Source of the DNA: Alkalihalobacillus sp. CinArs1
Lineage (GTDB): Bacteria; Bacillota; Bacilli; Bacillales; Guptibacillaceae
Direction of reading: 5' to 3'
DNA length: 64,000 bases
NCBI RefSeq assembly: GCF_947387515.1
Contig: NZ_CANDOB010000003.1
Coordinates: 1 to 64,000, forward strand
Below the pieces are notes generated by a model, which worked only from the letters and a program-made list of their open reading frames with translations, was not told where the DNA came from and ran no database searches. A program made the position numbers and the translations under genes. Within the stretch, counting starts at the first letter, position 1, and each line of letters opens with the position of its first letter. Shown one piece after another: positions 61,361 to 64,000 of this stretch.

Positions 61361-62761
61361 ATGATGGGTAAGCAACAACGTTTTCTCCTTCTAACATTCC
61401 TCCTAGGAGTATTCTTAGGCGCATTAGACTCAGGTGTGATTTCACCTGCTTTAACCACATTGGTTAAAGAACTCGATATCGATTTGAAATTTACTGTATG
61501 GGTCGTTACGATCTACACCCTTGTTTACGCAGTCAGTATGCCGATTATCGGTAAGCTGGCAGATCTTTATGGTAGGAAGCGAATATTCCTTGTTGGGATA
61601 TTCCTGTTAGCTCTCGGTTCTCTTATTGCAGGTATAAGTGGGTCACTCCTACAGCTTTTAACAGGAAGAGCGATTCAAGCAGCAGGAGCTGGAGGTATTA
61701 TTCCTATTGCAAACGCTGTTATCGGGAGTAGTTTTCCTAAAGAGAAGAGAGGAATGGCGCTCGGATTGATAGGAGCCATGTTCGGAATCGCTTCTATTCT
61801 CGGACCTGCTGTAGGAGGATTTTTAGTTGCTCACGTAAGCTGGCGATGGATTTTCTTCATGAATATCCCCATTGCTTTCATCATCTTTCTTATGGCATTA
61901 AAGCTGCCGTTAGAAGAACAAAAGGGATACCGTTCGAGGCTTGATTGGAAGGGAGCTCTTTTCCTATCCGTCATTATTGTTTCGTTATTACTCGGATTGA
62001 CAAATCTGGATACGAATAACCTTATCGAATCTTTTACAACGTTAACAGTATGGCCGTTATTACTCTTTAGTATTGTTTTAGTTTATCCATTATTAACGAT
62101 AGAAGCTTCGCATAGTGATCCAATCATCAACATTTCATATTTCCGTAATCGAAATATTGTCTTAGCGTTGTTAATCTCAACGATTACCGGAATAGGGATC
62201 ATAAGCATGATCTTTATCCCTTCTTTTTCAGAGCTGCTTTTGGGGCTTTCAACCGGAAGAGGGGGGTATGTCATGGTTATCCTAGCTCTTGCTTCTGGAT
62301 TCGCTGCACCGATCGGAGGTGTTTTACTCGATAAATGGGGAGCAAAACAAGTTGTGCTCACTGGCTTTAGTTTGAGTTTAATAGGGGCACTCATTTTTAG
62401 TTTCCTAGCAAACGGATGGCTAATGCTTATCATAGGTATGATTTTTTCTGGGGTCGGCATAGGATTTACAATGGGTACTCCTCTTAACTACATTATGTTT
62501 GAGCTCACGTCAGAGAAAGAAGCAGGTGCAAGTCAATCTCTCGTTAGTTTGTTCCGTTCGATCGGAACATCGCTTGGCCCAGTGATATTAGCAGGGTTCA
62601 TTGCAGTTTCAGCAAGTGATAAAACGATTGTTTCCATAGAAAAAAGTACAGTACTAGCCGGGTATGAGAGAATGTACCTAGCAAGCGTAGTAATATTTCT
62701 ACTTGGAATGATACTAGCGTTCTTCTTGAAGCTTCCATCTAAGAAAAGTGAGACTTTGTAG
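61361..62761 (+). CDS. MFS transporter, DHA2 (14-TMS) type
   Basis: 466 residues from the ATG at 61361, six bases after AAGGGAG; a longer in-frame TTG start (61340) overlaps that site. About 14 hydrophobic segments. Motif [12 protein letters not shown] is in the loop after TM2, and motif C-like LGPAVGGFL is in TM5. Proton-coupled multidrug or solute exporter by family; the substrate is not known. No divergent regulator is adjacent. Confidence 0.88.
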   Translation: MMGKQQRFLLLTFLLGVFLGALDSGVISPALTTLVKELDIDLKFTVWVVTIYTLVYAVSMPIIGKLADLYGRKRIFLVGIFLLALGSLIAGISGSLLQLLTGRAIQAAGAGGIIPIANAVIGSSFPKEKRGMALGLIGAMFGIASILGPAVGGFLVAHVSWRWIFFMNIPIAFIIFLMALKLPLEEQKGYRSRLDWKGALFLSVIIVSLLLGLTNLDTNNLIESFTTLTVWPLLLFSIVLVYPLLTIEASHSDPIINISYFRNRNIVLALLISTITGIGIISMIFIPSFSELLLGLSTGRGGYVMVILALASGFAAPIGGVLLDKWGAKQVVLTGFSLSLIGALIFSFLANGWLMLIIGMIFSGVGIGFTMGTPLNYIMFELTSEKEAGASQSLVSLFRSIGTSLGPVILAGFIAVSASDKTIVSIEKSTVLAGYERMYLASVVIFLLGMILAFFLKLPSKKSETL

Positions 62762-62799
62762 CATAAAAATCGAACGTGCTAAGTCGTAAAAAATATAAA

Positions 62800-62823
62800 G
62801 GGTGAGACAAAAATGTCTCATCC
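62800..62823. terminator. weak hairpin after MFS gene
   Basis: GGGTGAGAC/GTCTCATCC with the loop AAAAAT and one G-T wobble. It lacks a T-run. It is the partner of the stronger hairpin at 63151-63178 (23 of 28 bases alike). Confidence 0.7.
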
Positions 62824-62984
62824 TCGTATTGTTGAAGTGTCTTAAGAGCTATCTTCAAATAGATTGTAGTGATTTGTTCAATAGAATGTATAAAGGGATT
62901 TTTGGAAGAATACAACTCCAACTAAAGGAAAGAGAAATTGTTAGCTTATTAGGTCGGGGAGTTTAACTTGAGAACTATGTATTC

Positions 62985-63114
62985 TAGTAGGAGTGAAGAC
63001 CTCATGACCCCCGTGGTCCAACGTGCGTTCGAGACTCGGAGTGGACGGTTTTTGTCCGCTTTGAGGCTCGGGCGTTCGTCCACAGGAAAGCATGAGGTCT
63101 TCAAACTCCTACGT
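62985..63114 (+). repeat. 130-nt structured repeat, copy 2
   Basis: See copy 1 (39007-39136), same orientation and length, no gaps. Closing stem 62987-63006 with 63091-63112. Compensatory pairs here are G-C (62998/63099) and T-A (62994/63105). The 2-base bulge reads AA in place of TT. Between MFS gene and LysR gene; no gene with a ribosome site in 62762-63216. Confidence 0.85.
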
Positions 63115-63150
63115 TATCAGAACCTCAAAATTCTGGCTACTTTATCACCT

Positions 63151-63185
63151 AAGGATGAGACTTCAATGTCTCATCCTTTTTCTAT
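63151..63185 (+). terminator. strong terminator after the repeat
   Basis: AAGGATGAGAC/GTCTCATCCTT, 11-bp stem, loop TTCAAT, then TTTTCTATTT. Confidence 0.92.
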
Positions 63186-63216
63186 TTGATGGTGCAATAT
63201 GTATCCGATGTCCTAT

Positions 63217-64000
63217 TTATTGGCCAAAGCGGTTAAGAACTTCATAAAAATGGGTAAGAAATTCAAAAAACTTCCTTTCGGATGGAGCGAGATCTCTTCC
63301 GACTGGAATAATTACCCCAACTGTTCTCGTTACATTGGGCTCGGATAGTTCAATCTTGACCGTTTCCGGGGGTAATTGTTCAGAAAGCGTGATTTCAGGC
63401 AGCAAGCTCACTCCAAGGCCTGCCGCAACAAGGCCTTTAATCGTATCGATGTCTTCCCCTTCAAACGCGATACGTGGTTTAAAGCCCACTTGCTGACATG
63501 CTGAAGTAACGAGATGATGTAACGCATATCCAGAACGAAACAGTACAAAAGGATCGTTCTTCAGTTGGCCGAGCCTGACCATTGGATTGTCAGCTAACGG
63601 ATGATTAAACGGAAGGAGGGCGAGAAGCTTCTCTGTAAAGAATATATGACCTTCTACATCTGTACGATCTTTCGGGACAGGAGAGACGAAAGCTAGATCG
63701 ATTTCGCCTTTACTGACTGCCTCAGTTAATTCTTGTAAGGAACCTTGACGAAGTTGAAACCCAACGCTTGGATGCTCATTCCTAAATGCAGAAATTACAG
63801 TGGGGAGGGTTTTTGCTGCAAGACTGTTTGGAAATCCCACACGAATGGTTCCAGTTTCGGGGTTTAAATATTCATGAACAGCTTGTGTCGCTCTTTCAAT
63901 TTCTGCAATAGCAGTCTCAGCATGATCTTTAAAAATGTGTCCTACTTGCGTCAACTTTACGTTTCTTCCTTCACGAAAGAACAGCTGAACACCAAGTTCT
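63217..64000 (-). CDS. LysR-family regulator, GltC-like (partial, runs off the window)
   Basis: 261 codons visible; the reading frame continues open to 64000 with ELGVQLFFREGRNVKL, the end of the LysR winged helix, so the N-terminal HTH lies outside the window. The apparent start at 63954 is internal. The substrate-binding domain begins about residue 36 of the visible part (GTIRVGFPNSLAAKTLPTVI) and contains EGEDIDTIKGLVAAGLGVSLLP. This pattern is very close to B. subtilis GltC, the activator of glutamate synthase, though the neighbouring gltAB cannot be seen. Confidence 0.88.
   Translation of the reverse strand, partial: ELGVQLFFREGRNVKLTQVGHIFKDHAETAIAEIERATQAVHEYLNPETGTIRVGFPNSLAAKTLPTVISAFRNEHPSVGFQLRQGSLQELTEAVSKGEIDLAFVSPVPKDRTDVEGHIFFTEKLLALLPFNHPLADNPMVRLGQLKNDPFVLFRSGYALHHLVTSACQQVGFKPRIAFEGEDIDTIKGLVAAGLGVSLLPEITLSEQLPPETVKIELSEPNVTRTVGVIIPVGRDLAPSERKFFEFLTHFYEVLNRFGQ

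Noticed and set aside
1-64000. CRISPR arrays, insertion sequences, rRNA genes or prophage
   Set aside because: No regularly spaced repeats, transposase or integrase ORFs, or rRNA-like sequence seen on either strand.

Overview
The window looks like chromosome of an endospore-forming, low-GC member of the Bacillaceae. The support is Bacillus-type gene families (ypjP, yuzB, yfmR, dppA, ykfB/ykfC, ykuD, a SinI-like protein, a short spore SASP-like protein), strong AGGAGG ribosome sites with frequent TTG/GTG starts, S-box and T-box leaders, and an argCJBD-carAB-argF operon in the B. subtilis order. The strain is probably pigmented: a C30-type carotenoid locus fills about 15 kb. The genus cannot be fixed from the sequence alone. 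I found no transposase, rRNA operon, CRISPR array or prophage.

Layout. 1-250: tRNA-Glu with a duplicated 3' end. 300-6300: small Bacillaceae proteins, ypjP, yuzB, an unusual thioredoxin reductase, a small heat-shock protein, thyA-dfrA, a 2Fe-2S ferredoxin, a DUF2203 protein and a 38-residue SASP-like gene. 6480-8370: ABC-F ATPase YfmR. 8430-15745: a CodY-box-preceded dipeptide/murein-peptide operon (dppA, dppB, dppC, dppE, ykfB, ykfC, class-A-type serine hydrolase) with no transporter ATPase gene. 15790-16844: L,D-transpeptidase and a phosphoesterase. 16845-31481: carotenoid locus, interrupted by an M20 amidohydrolase, a TetR-controlled ABC-2 exporter and a zinc-ribbon protein. The plus-strand operon encodes two desaturases and a C30 synthase. 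The minus-strand operon encodes two CrtP/CrtN-family oxidases, a CruF-like hydratase and a CruG/CrtQ-like glycosyltransferase. A divergent plus-strand unit encodes the CrtO acyltransferase and type 2 IPP isomerase. Together they predict an acylated, glycosylated, hydroxylated acyclic C30 carotenoid.

31556-38747: NhaC-type antiporter, S-box (SAM-I) riboswitch before an FbpA-like/MsrA in-frame fusion, a 745-residue membrane alpha/beta hydrolase, a small protein and topB. 38748-39206: a non-coding island with a 130-nt structured repeat. 39246-51481: arginine biosynthesis in two units (argCJBD-carAB-argF and argGH), each preceded by the same tandem ARG-box arrangement. 51482-57800: a small probably spore-linked gene, patatin-like lipase, AldA-type aldehyde dehydrogenase, M29 aminopeptidase, Crp/Fnr regulator, glutaredoxin-like and SGNH proteins. 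57871-62761: thioredoxin-like protein, a cyclic-di-GMP-I riboswitch controlling a SinI-like anti-repressor, T-box plus glycyl-tRNA synthetase, HAD hydrolase and MFS transporter. 62800-63185: a second copy of the 130-nt repeat in the same kind of setting. 63217-64000: a GltC-like LysR regulator cut by the window end.

The most notable signals are: (i) the 130-nt repeat, whose two copies show compensatory base changes in a long closing stem, each copy sitting between two related hairpins; (ii) 11-bp-period TGTATA repeats over the carotenoid promoters, as expected for a B12/light-sensing CarH/LitR-type MerR repressor; (iii) a c-di-GMP riboswitch with a visible Shine-Dalgarno-sequestering hairpin before a SinI homologue; and (iv) an S-box driving an FbpA-MsrA fusion with an internal start.
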